NCBI RefSeq assembly: GCF_013402815.2
Contig: NZ_CP058601.1
Coordinates: 1,922,001 to 1,986,000, forward strand
DNA: 64,000 bases
DNA from: Natrinema halophilum
GTDB lineage: Archaea; Halobacteriota; Halobacteria; Halobacteriales; Natrialbaceae
Direction of reading: 5' to 3'
This document shows positions 51,994 through 61,131 of the stretch, one piece after another. Positions within the stretch are counted from its first letter, which is position 1. The number at the start of each line of letters is the position of its first letter. The position numbers and the translations under genes are program-made. A model generated the notes under the pieces. That model saw only the letters and a program-made list of their open reading frames with translations, made no database searches and was not told the DNA's origin.

Positions 51994-53289
51994 TCAGTCG
52001 CCCGGTGAGGGAACCTCCGACGCGACGCGTGTTGCGTGAGCGCGATGAGCGGTAATGACGAAGGCCGACGTCGCGACGAGGATGAAACCGGCAGCGAGGA
52101 AAAACCCCGCCTCGGTCGAGATGAAATCCATCGTCGTGCCGACGAGGATCGGTCCAGTCACCTGCCCAACCTTCCAGGAGATCGACCGCAACGACATGGC
52201 GCTCGCGACAGAGTTGTACCGTTCGCCCTCGTCGACGAACAGCGACATGCTGGCCGGCAGTCGGACGGAGTCGGCGATTCCGAGCAGGGAGTAAGCACAG
52301 AAGAGCGCGACGAAGGCACCACCGAGGGTCTGCGTACTTCCGTGTACCGTGACCGCGACGGAACCGATCCGGCCCTCTACGTATCCGGCCAGCGGGATCG
52401 CGGCCGTCCCGATTCCGTACAGAATAGCGCCGGTCGCGACGAAGTAGTGTTTGTGCCCGTGACGGTCGGTGAGGTTGCCGACGAACCCCTGCGTGAGCGC
52501 CTTGGTGAGCTTTCCGCCGGCCATGATCCAGCCGATGGCGAACGCGGAGATACCGAAACTCGTCCGCGCGTAGATGGGGAGAAAGAGAATGACTGCCATC
52601 TTGCCGAAGCTAAACACGAACCGGAAGCCCACGAGCGCTCGGAGCATCGGAAGCGCAAGCAGCGATCGGAACGTCTCCGCGCCCCCTGCTTCCTCGGGAT
52701 CTTTCCGCCCGCCGGGATTGTCACGGAGAAACGCAAAGACGAGCACGAAGGTCCCGAGCGTGATCGCGGAGAGAACGACGTAGGTCGCGGTGAAGCCGTA
52801 GGCGTACAGCAGGTACCCGCCGACCAGGTCGCCGGCAAGCGACGAAATGGATGCAAACTGATTGTAGGAGCCGAGCCACCGCCCCTGTTGCTCGTCGGGG
52901 CTGATCTCGCCGACGATGGCCGCGCCGGTGATCCAGAGAATGCTCGCCCCGAGTCCCTGAAGCATGCGGACGAGGACGACGTGGGCCGCAGTGCTGGCGA
53001 GAGTAAATCCGACGAAAACGCAGACGTTGATGAGGAAGCCGGCGAGCAGATAGCGCTTTGCATTCCCCGTGTCGACTCGCCGGCCGAGCGGCAGAACGAT
53101 GAGCAACTGGACGAACGCGAACGTCGCGCCGAACAATCCCTCGACGAATCCCGACGTCCCGAAGAGATCGGCGTACAGCGCCAGGGCGATCAGGATCGTC
53201 GAATACGCTTGACTCCTCGCGAAGGCAGTCCCGGCCAGTGCCGCAAACTCCCGATTTCGTAGGAGCGCGACGGAAGTAAACCGCGTCAC
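51994..53289 (-). CDS. MFS transporter
   Basis: 431 aa, GTG start. Twelve hydrophobic segments; MFS loop LPLGRRVDTGNAKRYLLAGF after TM2, VRMLQGLGASILWITGAAIV (TM4), EISPDEQQGRWLGSYNQFAS, and the second-half loop GFVGNLTDRHGHKHYFVATG. Similar to sugar- and drug-exporting branches of the superfamily, but with no diagnostic substrate motif. A Gly/Glu-rich cytoplasmic loop (LRDNPGGRKDPEEAGGAETF) joins the bundles. It is divergent from the SDR gene and lies between mutS and mutL. The start codon is 145 nt from the SDR start. Confidence 0.9.
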   Translation of the reverse strand: MTRFTSVALLRNREFAALAGTAFARSQAYSTILIALALYADLFGTSGFVEGLFGATFAFVQLLIVLPLGRRVDTGNAKRYLLAGFLINVCVFVGFTLASTAAHVVLVRMLQGLGASILWITGAAIVGEISPDEQQGRWLGSYNQFASISSLAGDLVGGYLLYAYGFTATYVVLSAITLGTFVLVFAFLRDNPGGRKDPEEAGGAETFRSLLALPMLRALVGFRFVFSFGKMAVILFLPIYARTSFGISAFAIGWIMAGGKLTKALTQGFVGNLTDRHGHKHYFVATGAILYGIGTAAIPLAGYVEGRIGSVAVTVHGSTQTLGGAFVALFCAYSLLGIADSVRLPASMSLFVDEGERYNSVASAMSLRSISWKVGQVTGPILVGTTMDFISTEAGFFLAAGFILVATSAFVITAHRAHATRVASEVPSPGD

Positions 53290-53434
53290 CCGCTTCGATA
53301 GTAGGCACTACCAGACGAACGCGAGTAAAAAACCTCTCGAACGTGGAAATCCGTGACGGGTATCCGCAGTTCCAGGTCGATCGGACCGACGTTCACCGGT
53401 AGAATTTTGAGACGAAAGTCCACCTGTTAGCACG

Positions 53435-54235
53435 ATGCACGAACCAGACTACGACGTTGCGGGAAAGGTCGCCATCGTCACCGGTGCGAGCCAGGGCATC
53501 GGACAGTCAATCGCAGAGACGCTTGCAGCCAGCGGAGCGAACGTTGCGATCTGTTCGCGGTCGATGGACCGCGTGGGTCCGGTCGCGGAGGGCATAAACG
53601 ATGCCGACGTCCCTGGAGAGGCGATCGCCCTCGAGTGTAACGTCAGAGAGCGCGAGCAGGTCCAGAACCTGGTCGACGAAACCGTCGACGCGTTCGGCGA
53701 CATCGATATCTTGGTCAACAACGCGGGTGGCGAGTTCGTCGCGCCGTTCGAAGACATCTCCGAAAACGGCTGGAAAACCATCATCGACCTCAACTTACAT
53801 AGCACGGTCCACTGCACCCAGCTCGCAGGCGAAGTAATGCGCGAGGGCGACGGTGGTGCCATCATCAATCTCTCGAGTGTCAATGGCCAGCACTCGGCCC
53901 CCGGCGAGAGCCATTACGGCGCTTCCAAGGCGGCGATCATCCGACTCACTGAAACCCTCGCGACCGAATGGGCCGAGGACGGCATTCGAGTCAACTGCAT
54001 CGCCCCCGGTCTCGTCCAGACGCCCGGCGTCGCCGAAACGCTCGGAATCGACAGCGAGGACATGCCACCTCGCGAGGAGGCCAACCGACGCATCGGCCAC
54101 CCCGAAGAGATCGCCGACGTCGCACAGTTCCTCTCGAGTCCGGCTGCCTCGTTCATGAACGGCGAGACGGTCACCGTCAAAGGGGTCCCGCGGGCAGGAA
54201 ATTCGATGTCCCAGGATCTCGGTCTCGAAGACTAA
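53435..54235 (+). CDS. Short-chain dehydrogenase/reductase (SDR)
   Basis: 266 aa. Classical SDR: cofactor loop AIVTGASQGIGQSIAETLAA, the aspartate or Ser/Arg position ICSRSMDR (favouring NADP(H)), NNAG motif DILVNNAGGEFVAPFEDISE, the active site NLSSVNGQHSAPGESHYGAS followed by KAAI (Ser, Tyr, Lys), and VNCIAPGLVQTPGV. FabG-like; the substrate is unknown, glucose-1-dehydrogenase-like annotations are common but not supported by specific residues. It is divergent from the MFS gene, and mutL follows 148 nt after it. Confidence 0.93.
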   Translation: MHEPDYDVAGKVAIVTGASQGIGQSIAETLAASGANVAICSRSMDRVGPVAEGINDADVPGEAIALECNVREREQVQNLVDETVDAFGDIDILVNNAGGEFVAPFEDISENGWKTIIDLNLHSTVHCTQLAGEVMREGDGGAIINLSSVNGQHSAPGESHYGASKAAIIRLTETLATEWAEDGIRVNCIAPGLVQTPGVAETLGIDSEDMPPREEANRRIGHPEEIADVAQFLSSPAASFMNGETVTVKGVPRAGNSMSQDLGLED

Positions 54236-54383
54236 CCGCGCCCGTAGAACGACCAGAACGACCGTCGTTTCGAGGCGGTCGATGCAGGCGAGTGGGACGT
54301 AAGACCTAACCAGCCGCCGTCTGTAGGGATATCCAGTACATCTTGAGCATCGCAACTGACCGCTGCGTCGACGCCAGATATTC

Positions 54384-56612
54384 ATGAGTGACGAGAGTAC
54401 GCCATCCGAAGACGAGACCGACATCCACGAGCTAGACGAGGACACCGTCGCCCGAATCGCCGCCGGCGAGGTCGTCGAGCGACCCGCCAGCGCGGTAAAA
54501 GAACTCGTCGAGAACAGTCTCGACGCCGACGCCAAAAGCGTCGACGTCACCGTCGAAGCGGGCGGTACGGAACGAATACGGGTCGCCGATGACGGGCGCG
54601 GCATGTCCGAGGCTGGCGTCCGCGCGGCCGTCCGGGAGCACACGACCAGCAAGATCGACGGACTCGAGGATCTCGAGTCAGGCGTCGCGACGCTCGGGTT
54701 TCGGGGCGAGGCGCTGCACACGATCGGGTCGGTATCGCGGCTGACGATCCGCTCGCGTCCTCGGGATGCGGCCGGTGCTGGGACGGAACTCACCTACGAA
54801 GGCGGCGACGTCGTTTCGGTCGAGCCGACGGGCTGTCCCGACGGAACGATCGTCGAGGTCGAGGACCTGTTCTACAACACGCCCGCCCGACGAAAGTTCC
54901 TCAAGACGACGGCGACAGAGTTCGCCCACGTCAACCGGGTCGTCACACGATACGCACTCGCGAATCCGGAGGTTGCCGTCTCCCTGACTCACGACGGCCG
55001 CGAGGTGTTTTCGACGACCGGACAGGACGACCTGCAGGCCGCCGTCCTGGCCGTCTACGGCCGTGAGGTCGCGTCGTCGATGATCCCGGTCGAGACAGAC
55101 GGCGACGAACTCCCTCCGGGGCCGCTCGATGCCGTCTCGGGGCTCGTCTCCCACCCCGAGGTCAACCGCTCGAGTCGGGACTATCTCGCGACCTACGTGA
55201 ACGGGCGGGCCGTGACCGCCGACGCCGTTCGCGAGGGGATCATGGGGGCCTACGGCACCCAACTTGGCGGCGATCGATACCCCTTCGTCACGCTCTTCCT
55301 CGAGGTTCCCGGCGAAGCGGTCGACGTCAACGTCCATCCTCGGAAACGAGAGGTGCGGTTCGACGACGACGATGCGGTCCGCAGGCAAGTCGACGCCGCC
55401 GTGGAGTCTGCCCTGCTCGAGCACGGGCTGCTCCGATCTCGTGCACCCCGCGGCCGGTCGGCGCCGGGCGAGGCGCGGGTCGAACCAGGTACTGATCGCG
55501 AGAGCGGTGCCGGCGCGCCCGGCCGCGAGTCGACGACGCTCGAGCAACGCGCTGATGCTGGATCGTCCGCCACCGACGAACCCGCCGCCACCGACGAACC
55601 CGCCGCCACCGACGAACCGGAAGGGGACACTCTCGCTTCGACGGCCGAGCAATCAGACGTTCCGGAAGGAAAACCACTGACGAACGACGAACAGGCGAGC
55701 GTGAATACGTCGTCTGCCTCGAGTCAGTCGGCCGCCGACGCTGCCGAACCGTCCTCGCGTCCGCCAGCGGAGTCAGACGACCCGATCCCGGCCGCGCCGT
55801 CGACCGACGCTCCGTCCACGGAATCAGCGGAGATGGATAGCAAACCGGCAAGCGACGCAGGCAGTAGTCCCGTTACGCCGGGACGGAACGACGATCGGAA
55901 AGACGATCGCGACCCGTCCCTCGACCCCGATCGAAAGTTCGCAAGCGCGACCGAACAGCGGACGCTGACCGGCGAGGCCGCGTCGGGCGACGGGGCCGAA
56001 CTCGACTCGCTCCCGTCGCTACGCGTCCTCGGTCAACTCCACGACACGTACCTGGTCTGCGAGACGGCAGACAGCCTCGTCTTGGTCGACCAACACGCCG
56101 CCGACGAGCGGGTCAATTACGAACGCCTACAGGAAGCGTTCGACGACGATCCGAGCGCACAGGCGCTTGCATCCCCGGTCGAACTCGAGTTAACGGCGGC
56201 GGAGGCAGAAGCCTTCGATCACTATCGCGAGGCGCTCTCGCGGCTCGGATTCTACGCCGACCGGATCGACGACCGGACCGTAGCAGTGACGACTGTGCCC
56301 GCAGTGTTCGCGGAGACCCTCGAGCCAAACCGGTTGCGGGACGTCCTCGCGTCGTTCGTCGCCGGCGATCGCGAGGCGGGTGCCGAGACGGTCGATGCAC
56401 TGGCCGACGAGTTCCTCGGGGATCTTGCCTGTTATCCATCGATCACGGGGAATACGTCGCTGACGGAGGGATCGGTCGTCGACCTGCTGACGGCGTTAGA
56501 CGACTGTGAAAACCCCTACTCCTGTCCGCACGGACGGCCCGTAATCGTACAGATCGACGAGTCGGAGATCGAAGAGCGGTTCGAGCGGGATTATCCCGGA
56601 CACGGCGGCTAA
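54384..56612 (+). CDS. mutL: DNA mismatch repair protein MutL
   Basis: 742 aa. N-terminal GHKL ATPase: IAAGEVVERPASAVKELVEN, IRVADDGRGMSEAGVRAAVR, TLGFRGEALHTIGSVSRLTI, YNTPARRKFLKTTATEFAHV. A very long linker (about 355-545) is low-complexity, with a threefold ATDEPA repeat encoded by 18-nt repeats near 55567-55618. The C-terminal domain has the endonuclease motif DQHAADERVNYE (DQHAx2Ex4E), followed by ACYPSITGN and CPHGRP, so it is predicted to nick DNA like MutL of non-E. coli bacteria. It works with MutS at 48315. The gene's ATG is preceded by ATTC-rich sequence but no clear box A. Confidence 0.96.
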   Translation: MSDESTPSEDETDIHELDEDTVARIAAGEVVERPASAVKELVENSLDADAKSVDVTVEAGGTERIRVADDGRGMSEAGVRAAVREHTTSKIDGLEDLESGVATLGFRGEALHTIGSVSRLTIRSRPRDAAGAGTELTYEGGDVVSVEPTGCPDGTIVEVEDLFYNTPARRKFLKTTATEFAHVNRVVTRYALANPEVAVSLTHDGREVFSTTGQDDLQAAVLAVYGREVASSMIPVETDGDELPPGPLDAVSGLVSHPEVNRSSRDYLATYVNGRAVTADAVREGIMGAYGTQLGGDRYPFVTLFLEVPGEAVDVNVHPRKREVRFDDDDAVRRQVDAAVESALLEHGLLRSRAPRGRSAPGEARVEPGTDRESGAGAPGRESTTLEQRADAGSSATDEPAATDEPAATDEPEGDTLASTAEQSDVPEGKPLTNDEQASVNTSSASSQSAADAAEPSSRPPAESDDPIPAAPSTDAPSTESAEMDSKPASDAGSSPVTPGRNDDRKDDRDPSLDPDRKFASATEQRTLTGEAASGDGAELDSLPSLRVLGQLHDTYLVCETADSLVLVDQHAADERVNYERLQEAFDDDPSAQALASPVELELTAAEAEAFDHYREALSRLGFYADRIDDRTVAVTTVPAVFAETLEPNRLRDVLASFVAGDREAGAETVDALADEFLGDLACYPSITGNTSLTEGSVVDLLTALDDCENPYSCPHGRPVIVQIDESEIEERFERDYPGHGG

Positions 56613-56754
56613 CGGCGACCAGAACCGGCCCAGGTGCAGTACAGGACCAGGTGTGGTGTCGATCACTCTTGCTCGAGTCGGACACCGCCCCAGTTTCGGG
56701 CCGTGTTCGCGGCCGTTCGCTCACTCGGAGTCCGCGGCAAACGATTCTCGAGAA

Positions 56755-58092
56755 TTAATCATCGTCGTTCTCACAGAGGCCATCGGTGTTCGAATTACCG
56801 GCATCGGCCGACCGAGGCGTCGTGCGTTCGTGATGGTAGAGCCAGAGCGCACAGCCGAACGCGGTCGCGCCGGCAACGGTGGCGATGCCGAACGCGACCC
56901 GGTAGCCAAACGGCGTGTAGACGCGAACGCCGCCGACGATTTCGCCGGTCCAGTAGGTGTCGAGCGCCCAGCCCATCACCGTCGGCAGGGTTGCGGCACC
57001 GACGAACGCTCCGGCGTTGACCGTCCCGGTCGAGATTCCGCTCGCGCCGGCAGGGTGGCGATTCTTGACGACGGTGAAACCGAGGAGGAACGCGCCGAGG
57101 AGAAACCCGGTCGAGAAGAAGATGACGCCGAGGACGGGCAGCGGCGGCCGCCCGACGACCGTGACCAGGGCGAGACAAGCGACGAAGCAGCCACCGCCGG
57201 CCACGAGTAGCTCCAATCGCCGATCGAGGCGGTCCGACACCCAGCCGATCGCCGGTGGCCCGGTCATGATGCCGACGCTCCCGAGCAGGGTGATCGTAGA
57301 CGCCGTCGTGACCGTCACATCGTACGATTGAACCACGTACGGGACGCCCCAGAGCCCGAACAGGGTGAGGTTCACGCCGGTCGCACAGAACAGCATGAGC
57401 GCAACGACCCAGACTTGCGGGTCTCGAATCACGTTCTCGAGGGATGTTCGAAGCTCTGCGTTCGTGAGGGGGGCCTGTTCCGGGACGCCTTCGATCGACT
57501 CGAATCCCGCCTGCGTCGGCGTATCTCGGATGAGCGCAAATACGGCCACGGCCGTGACGAATCCGACGATTCCCAGCGACCCGATCGCGGTCCGCCAGCC
57601 AACGGCACCGACGGCAATCGCGAGCGGGGTCGTCGCGATAACGCCGCCGAGACCGGAGATCGTGAAGGTGAGCCCGCTCATCGTCGCGAACTCGTCGGCG
57701 CGAAACCAGGTCGCACAGAACCGGAGGATGCAGACGAAGATCACGCTACCGCCAAGTCCGATCAACCCTCGAGCGAGCACCGCCACGAGATACGTCTCCG
57801 CGGCAGCGAAACCGATCGTGCCGACGCTCATTACCGCCGCGCCGGCCGCCGCGGTCGCCCGCGGGCCGACTCGGTCGGCCAGGATGCCCGACGGGATCTG
57901 CATCGCGGCGTACACCCAGAAGAAGAACGCGTGAAGCGTCCCCAGTTGCGCACCCGTCGTTCCAAACGCAGCCATGAGGTCCTCCGCGAGGACTGCCGTC
58001 GAGAGCCGGTTTGCGTTGACCAGTAGGAAGCCGACGCCCATCATTGCCCAGAGAATCCACCGCCAGCGGAGCGGATCGCGCCAGAGTCGCAT
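56755..58092 (-). CDS. MFS transporter
   Basis: 445 aa from the ATG at 58090-58092 (MRLWRDPLRWRWILWAMMGV); the 30 upstream codons lack protein character. Twelve hydrophobic segments. MFS loop GILADRVGPRATAAAGAAVM after TM2, ARGLIGLGGSVIFVCILRFC, TWFRADEFATMSGLTFTISG, second half VSDRLDRRLELLVAGGGCFV. Resembles the oxalate/formate or hexuronate (ACS) branch: TWF-x-A-D/R after TM4 is typical of those. Substrate unknown. Acidic, Asn/Asp-rich C-terminal tail. Convergent with mutL. Confidence 0.9.
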   Translation of the reverse strand: MRLWRDPLRWRWILWAMMGVGFLLVNANRLSTAVLAEDLMAAFGTTGAQLGTLHAFFFWVYAAMQIPSGILADRVGPRATAAAGAAVMSVGTIGFAAAETYLVAVLARGLIGLGGSVIFVCILRFCATWFRADEFATMSGLTFTISGLGGVIATTPLAIAVGAVGWRTAIGSLGIVGFVTAVAVFALIRDTPTQAGFESIEGVPEQAPLTNAELRTSLENVIRDPQVWVVALMLFCATGVNLTLFGLWGVPYVVQSYDVTVTTASTITLLGSVGIMTGPPAIGWVSDRLDRRLELLVAGGGCFVACLALVTVVGRPPLPVLGVIFFSTGFLLGAFLLGFTVVKNRHPAGASGISTGTVNAGAFVGAATLPTVMGWALDTYWTGEIVGGVRVYTPFGYRVAFGIATVAGATAFGCALWLYHHERTTPRSADAGNSNTDGLCENDDD

Positions 58093-58419
58093 TGACTCTC
58101 CTCTCTGGACCGGAGCACCGAAAAGATTCACCAATCGGAAGCGGACTCGCTTCGCGGACGAGGAAGACTGTCGGCACCCCATGCTGTGGTCACTCTGTCA
58201 GAGAGACTGTTCGACGTATCTGACGAGTTGTATAGTCGCTACCAGATCCATTCAGGAGAGGAAAACTCTCTAGACAGCGAGACAAGTGGGGTGTAAAAGC
58301 GGACTTACGTGTCGAATACCGGATTATAAGGCGATTAGAAATTCTACCATCTGCTAAGATTTCAACGGCCGGCAACGGAAAGCCATCCGCTATTGTCCCT
58401 TTAGAAGGAATAATCAGTC
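58093..58419. other. Spacer with an A/T-rich right half
   Basis: About 330 bases. The part from 58300 is lower in G/C. A promoter-like cctttagaagg (58398-58408) precedes the repeat-protein gene, but only about 17 nt before its ATG. No other feature recognised. Confidence 0.35.
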
Positions 58420-58791
58420 ATGCGACGCAGACTGACGACGGAGGAAACTGAGGACGATTCAGGCGGCCTGTTCGACCGAGTAAGAGGCGGGTCAACGGAC
58501 TCGTCGACAGACGATTCGAGCAGCTTCTTGAACCGGGCGAGAGGTAGCTCGGAGGACACGGCGACGACGAACGATTCGAGCAGCTTCTTGAACCGGGCGA
58601 GAGGTAGCTCGGAGGATACGGCGACGACGAACAACTCGGGGAGCTGGTTCGACCGGGCGAGAGCGAAGTACGGGCTCGGAACCCTGCTGGTCGCCGCAGG
58701 GGCCGTCCTCTTTCTTTTCCCCGAACCGATCACCTCGACTGCAGGTCTCGTATTGATCGGAATCGGGGTCCTGGTCTGGTTCGTCGGTTGA
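58420..58791 (+). CDS. Repeat-containing small membrane protein
   Basis: 123 aa. The N-terminal 80 residues are soluble, acidic and Ser-rich, and contain a 20-residue unit DSSSFLNRARGSSEDTATTN twice in perfect copy, with a shorter first version (GGLFDRVRGGSTDSST) and a last variant (NSGSWFDRARAKY). The C-terminal 45 residues form two membrane helices (GLGTLLVAAGAVLFLFPEPI and TAGLVLIGIGVLVWFVG). The central repeats are encoded by a 60-nt tandem repeat (58511-58630) with one mismatch. The repeat's F-x-R-A/V-R core looks like a short amphipathic binding motif. The family is not recognised. Confidence 0.75.
   Translation: MRRRLTTEETEDDSGGLFDRVRGGSTDSSTDDSSSFLNRARGSSEDTATTNDSSSFLNRARGSSEDTATTNNSGSWFDRARAKYGLGTLLVAAGAVLFLFPEPITSTAGLVLIGIGVLVWFVG
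58511..58630 (+). repeat. 60-nt tandem repeat inside the membrane protein gene
   Basis: Two adjacent copies (58511-58570 and 58571-58630) differ at a single base (c/t at the 46th position of each). The period is 20 codons, so copy number changes preserve the reading frame. Confidence 0.85.
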
Positions 58792-59075
58792 CGTCGGGAG
58801 GTAGGCCCGACGATCGAATCGGGGCGACCAACCTCGAGTACCCCGCTCGCAGTTGGTTCCAGCCTTCGTGCGGAGCGGGCTATAGAGAGAGCTGACGACG
58901 GTTCTTACTTCTCCACCACGAACGCGAGTCGCCATCTGGCCGGTAGCGCGGTCGTTGGCCGCGGCGGCCGTGGCCCGTCGCCCGCGAGAAAACCCGGTCG
59001 AGAGATCGGATCGCGCCGCATCCCGAACTGAACGCCGTCGCCATCGGTAGGTGCCTCGAGCCCGAACCACCGATC

Positions 59076-60146
59076 ATGACCAGAACGCTCGACGGCTCGA
59101 GCGCCGGCGGCCAGTACCTCCGGACCGCGCTCGCGCTGTCGGTCCTCGAAAACGAACCGGTCCGTATCGAGAACGTCCGCGGCGATCGGCCGTCGCCCGG
59201 CCTGGGCCACCAGCACCTGGCGGTTCTCGAAGCAATGGTCGACATCTGCGATGCCGACGCGACGGGTGCCGAACTCGGCGCAGAAACCGTCGAGTTCGAC
59301 CCGGATTTCGAGGCTGTCGACGGGCAAGCGAAACGCGAACGCCTCCCGGGCGGACGCTTCGCCGTCGACATCGGCACGGCCGGCAGCGCGACGTTGCTGG
59401 TCGATGCCCTGATGCCGCTTTCGACGATCCTCGAGTCGACCCTGACGGTAACGGTCACTGGGGGGACGGACGTCGCGTGGTCGCCGCCGCTGGATTACGT
59501 TCGGCACGTGAAGCTGCCGTTGCTCCGCCGGTTCGGCCTCGCAGCCGCTCTCGAGGTCGACCGACGGGGGTTCTATCCCGCCGGCGGCGGCCGGACGACG
59601 CTGTCTCTCGCACCCTCGACCCTCGAGCGAATCGACCTCGTCGATCGCGGATCTCCCGAGAGCATCCGTCTTTACTCGACGGAGTCGGCATCGCTCGCCG
59701 ACCGCGACGTCGCGTTCCGCCAGGCGGAAGGGGCGCTCGAACGGTTGACGTACGACCACCCGCTCGAACTCGAAGAGCGCTGTGAGACGACCGCAGCGAG
59801 CGCCTGTCCCGGCTCGTCGCTTGTGGTCCGCGTCGATCACGGGACGGGCGTCGGCGGCTTTACTTCGCTTGGCGAACGAGGAAAGCCGGCCGAACGCGTC
59901 GGCGAAGACGCTGCGGATGCTGCGAATCGCTTTCTTGCGGGGACGGCGCCGGTCGATCGGCACATGGCCGACCAGTTGCTGGTGTTCCTCGCACTCGCCG
60001 GCGGTCGAGTTCGCGTTCCCGCCGTGACAGACCACGTCGAAACGGGGTGTGCACTGCTCGAGGAGTTCGGGGTTCGAGTCGACCTCCAGCGAAAGAACGA
60101 GACGGCGATCGTCTCGGTTTCCGCCCCGCTCAGTGGTGACGAGTAG
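59076..60146 (+). CDS. rtcA: RNA 3'-terminal phosphate cyclase
   Basis: 356 aa. RtcA converts RNA 3'-phosphates to 2',3'-cyclic phosphates using ATP. Recognised by LDGSSAGGQYLRTALALSVL, RGDRPSPGLGHQHLAVLEAM (near the guanylylate pocket), FAVDIGTAGSATLLVDALMP and GGTDVAWSPPLDYVRHVKLP, and by ASLADRDVAFRQAEG. The C-terminal VDRHMADQLLVFLALAGGRV includes the conserved His that becomes adenylylated. Length matches archaeal relatives. The RtcB ligase is not in the window. It is a single gene between a spacer and a convergent USP gene. Confidence 0.95.
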   Translation: MTRTLDGSSAGGQYLRTALALSVLENEPVRIENVRGDRPSPGLGHQHLAVLEAMVDICDADATGAELGAETVEFDPDFEAVDGQAKRERLPGGRFAVDIGTAGSATLLVDALMPLSTILESTLTVTVTGGTDVAWSPPLDYVRHVKLPLLRRFGLAAALEVDRRGFYPAGGGRTTLSLAPSTLERIDLVDRGSPESIRLYSTESASLADRDVAFRQAEGALERLTYDHPLELEERCETTAASACPGSSLVVRVDHGTGVGGFTSLGERGKPAERVGEDAADAANRFLAGTAPVDRHMADQLLVFLALAGGRVRVPAVTDHVETGCALLEEFGVRVDLQRKNETAIVSVSAPLSGDE

Positions 60147-60250
60147 TTCGCCGAGACGACATCAGCAAACGGACATCGTCAATCGGGTAGTTCATCGAAA
60201 AGCAGACGAACGCTTCTCCGACGCGACGAGACGGAGAGAAGCAGGATCGC

Positions 60251-60688
60251 TCAGGCGGTGAACACGGGAATCTCGAGGGAACCGACGACCCGGTTGGTGA
60301 TCGAACCGACGAGTGGTTTGTCAGGGTCAGACCGGCCTCGTTTGCCCATGACCACGAGGTCGATGTCGTGTTCGTCGACGTACTCGAGGATGGCCTCGAC
60401 CGGCGTATTCGCCCTGACGCTCGTAACGCAGGAGACGTCCGCATCCGCAGCGATCTCTTCTATCTCGGCGACGTACGTCTCCCCTTTCGTCTCCAGGCGC
60501 TTTCGCGTCTGAGCGATGTCGCTTGGGACTGCGACGTAGTCGGCGTCGCCCATGTCCATCGCGTACAGCACGTGGAGGGTCGCGTCGTTTCGCTGTGCGA
60601 ACTTGACGGCCTGCTCGGCACCGTTGCGAGCGGATTTGCTTCCGTCGGTCGGAATGAGGATATCGTCGAACTCGGGTGGATCGTCCAT
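60251..60688 (-). CDS. Universal stress protein (UspA family)
   Basis: 145 aa from the ATG at 60686-60688 (MDDPPEFDDILIPTDGSKSA); an ATG three codons upstream is an alternative. Classical single-domain USP, with the nucleotide-binding end LVVMGKRGRSDPDKPLVGSI followed by TNRVVGSLEIPVFTA, close to G-x2-G-x9-G-(S/T), here slightly altered. It is convergent with rtcA, 104 nt between stops. It probably forms an ATP-binding dimer. Confidence 0.93.
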   Translation of the reverse strand: MDDPPEFDDILIPTDGSKSARNGAEQAVKFAQRNDATLHVLYAMDMGDADYVAVPSDIAQTRKRLETKGETYVAEIEEIAADADVSCVTSVRANTPVEAILEYVDEHDIDLVVMGKRGRSDPDKPLVGSITNRVVGSLEIPVFTA

Positions 60689-61131
60689 AGTTATCATACG
60701 ACCCGGAAGGAGGTGATTGTTGCCTGTTCGTATCGTCGTCGTGAACGTATCGGTAGGTGACAGGCAGTCGATGATCGGGTTCTCCGGACGGCTCGGTGAA
60801 ACAGGTGGGACGCACGATTCAGGCCACTGGTGCGATACCGCCGACGAAATGACGACGATCCCTCGAGAGACGGACACTCGAATTGCAATCGCCAATCGAG
60901 CGCTTCAGTGGGACGTACTGTCGCTACTCTGCCCTCGACCGCGACCGGGACGATCGATGGCACGCTCGATCCCCATTCGTCTGTCGACCGAATCATCGCT
61001 CGTGCCCATATCGGATCGACCATAATTGTGTGTCGAGGACCGCCATAACTTATAGCGGAGCCGTTCGTTGGGTCGAGTATGGCCGACGGAGACATCGCCG
61101 TTCACTGTGGACCGATCCGGGGTGCCGAGCC
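60689..61131. other. Spacer upstream of the KDG kinase gene
   Basis: About 440 bases of mixed G/C content. A box A-like aacttatagcg (61046-61056) lies about 80 nt before the KDG kinase GTG, so that mRNA would have a leader of about 55 nt. An ATG at 61079 is in another frame and closes quickly. No gene recognised. Confidence 0.4.
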
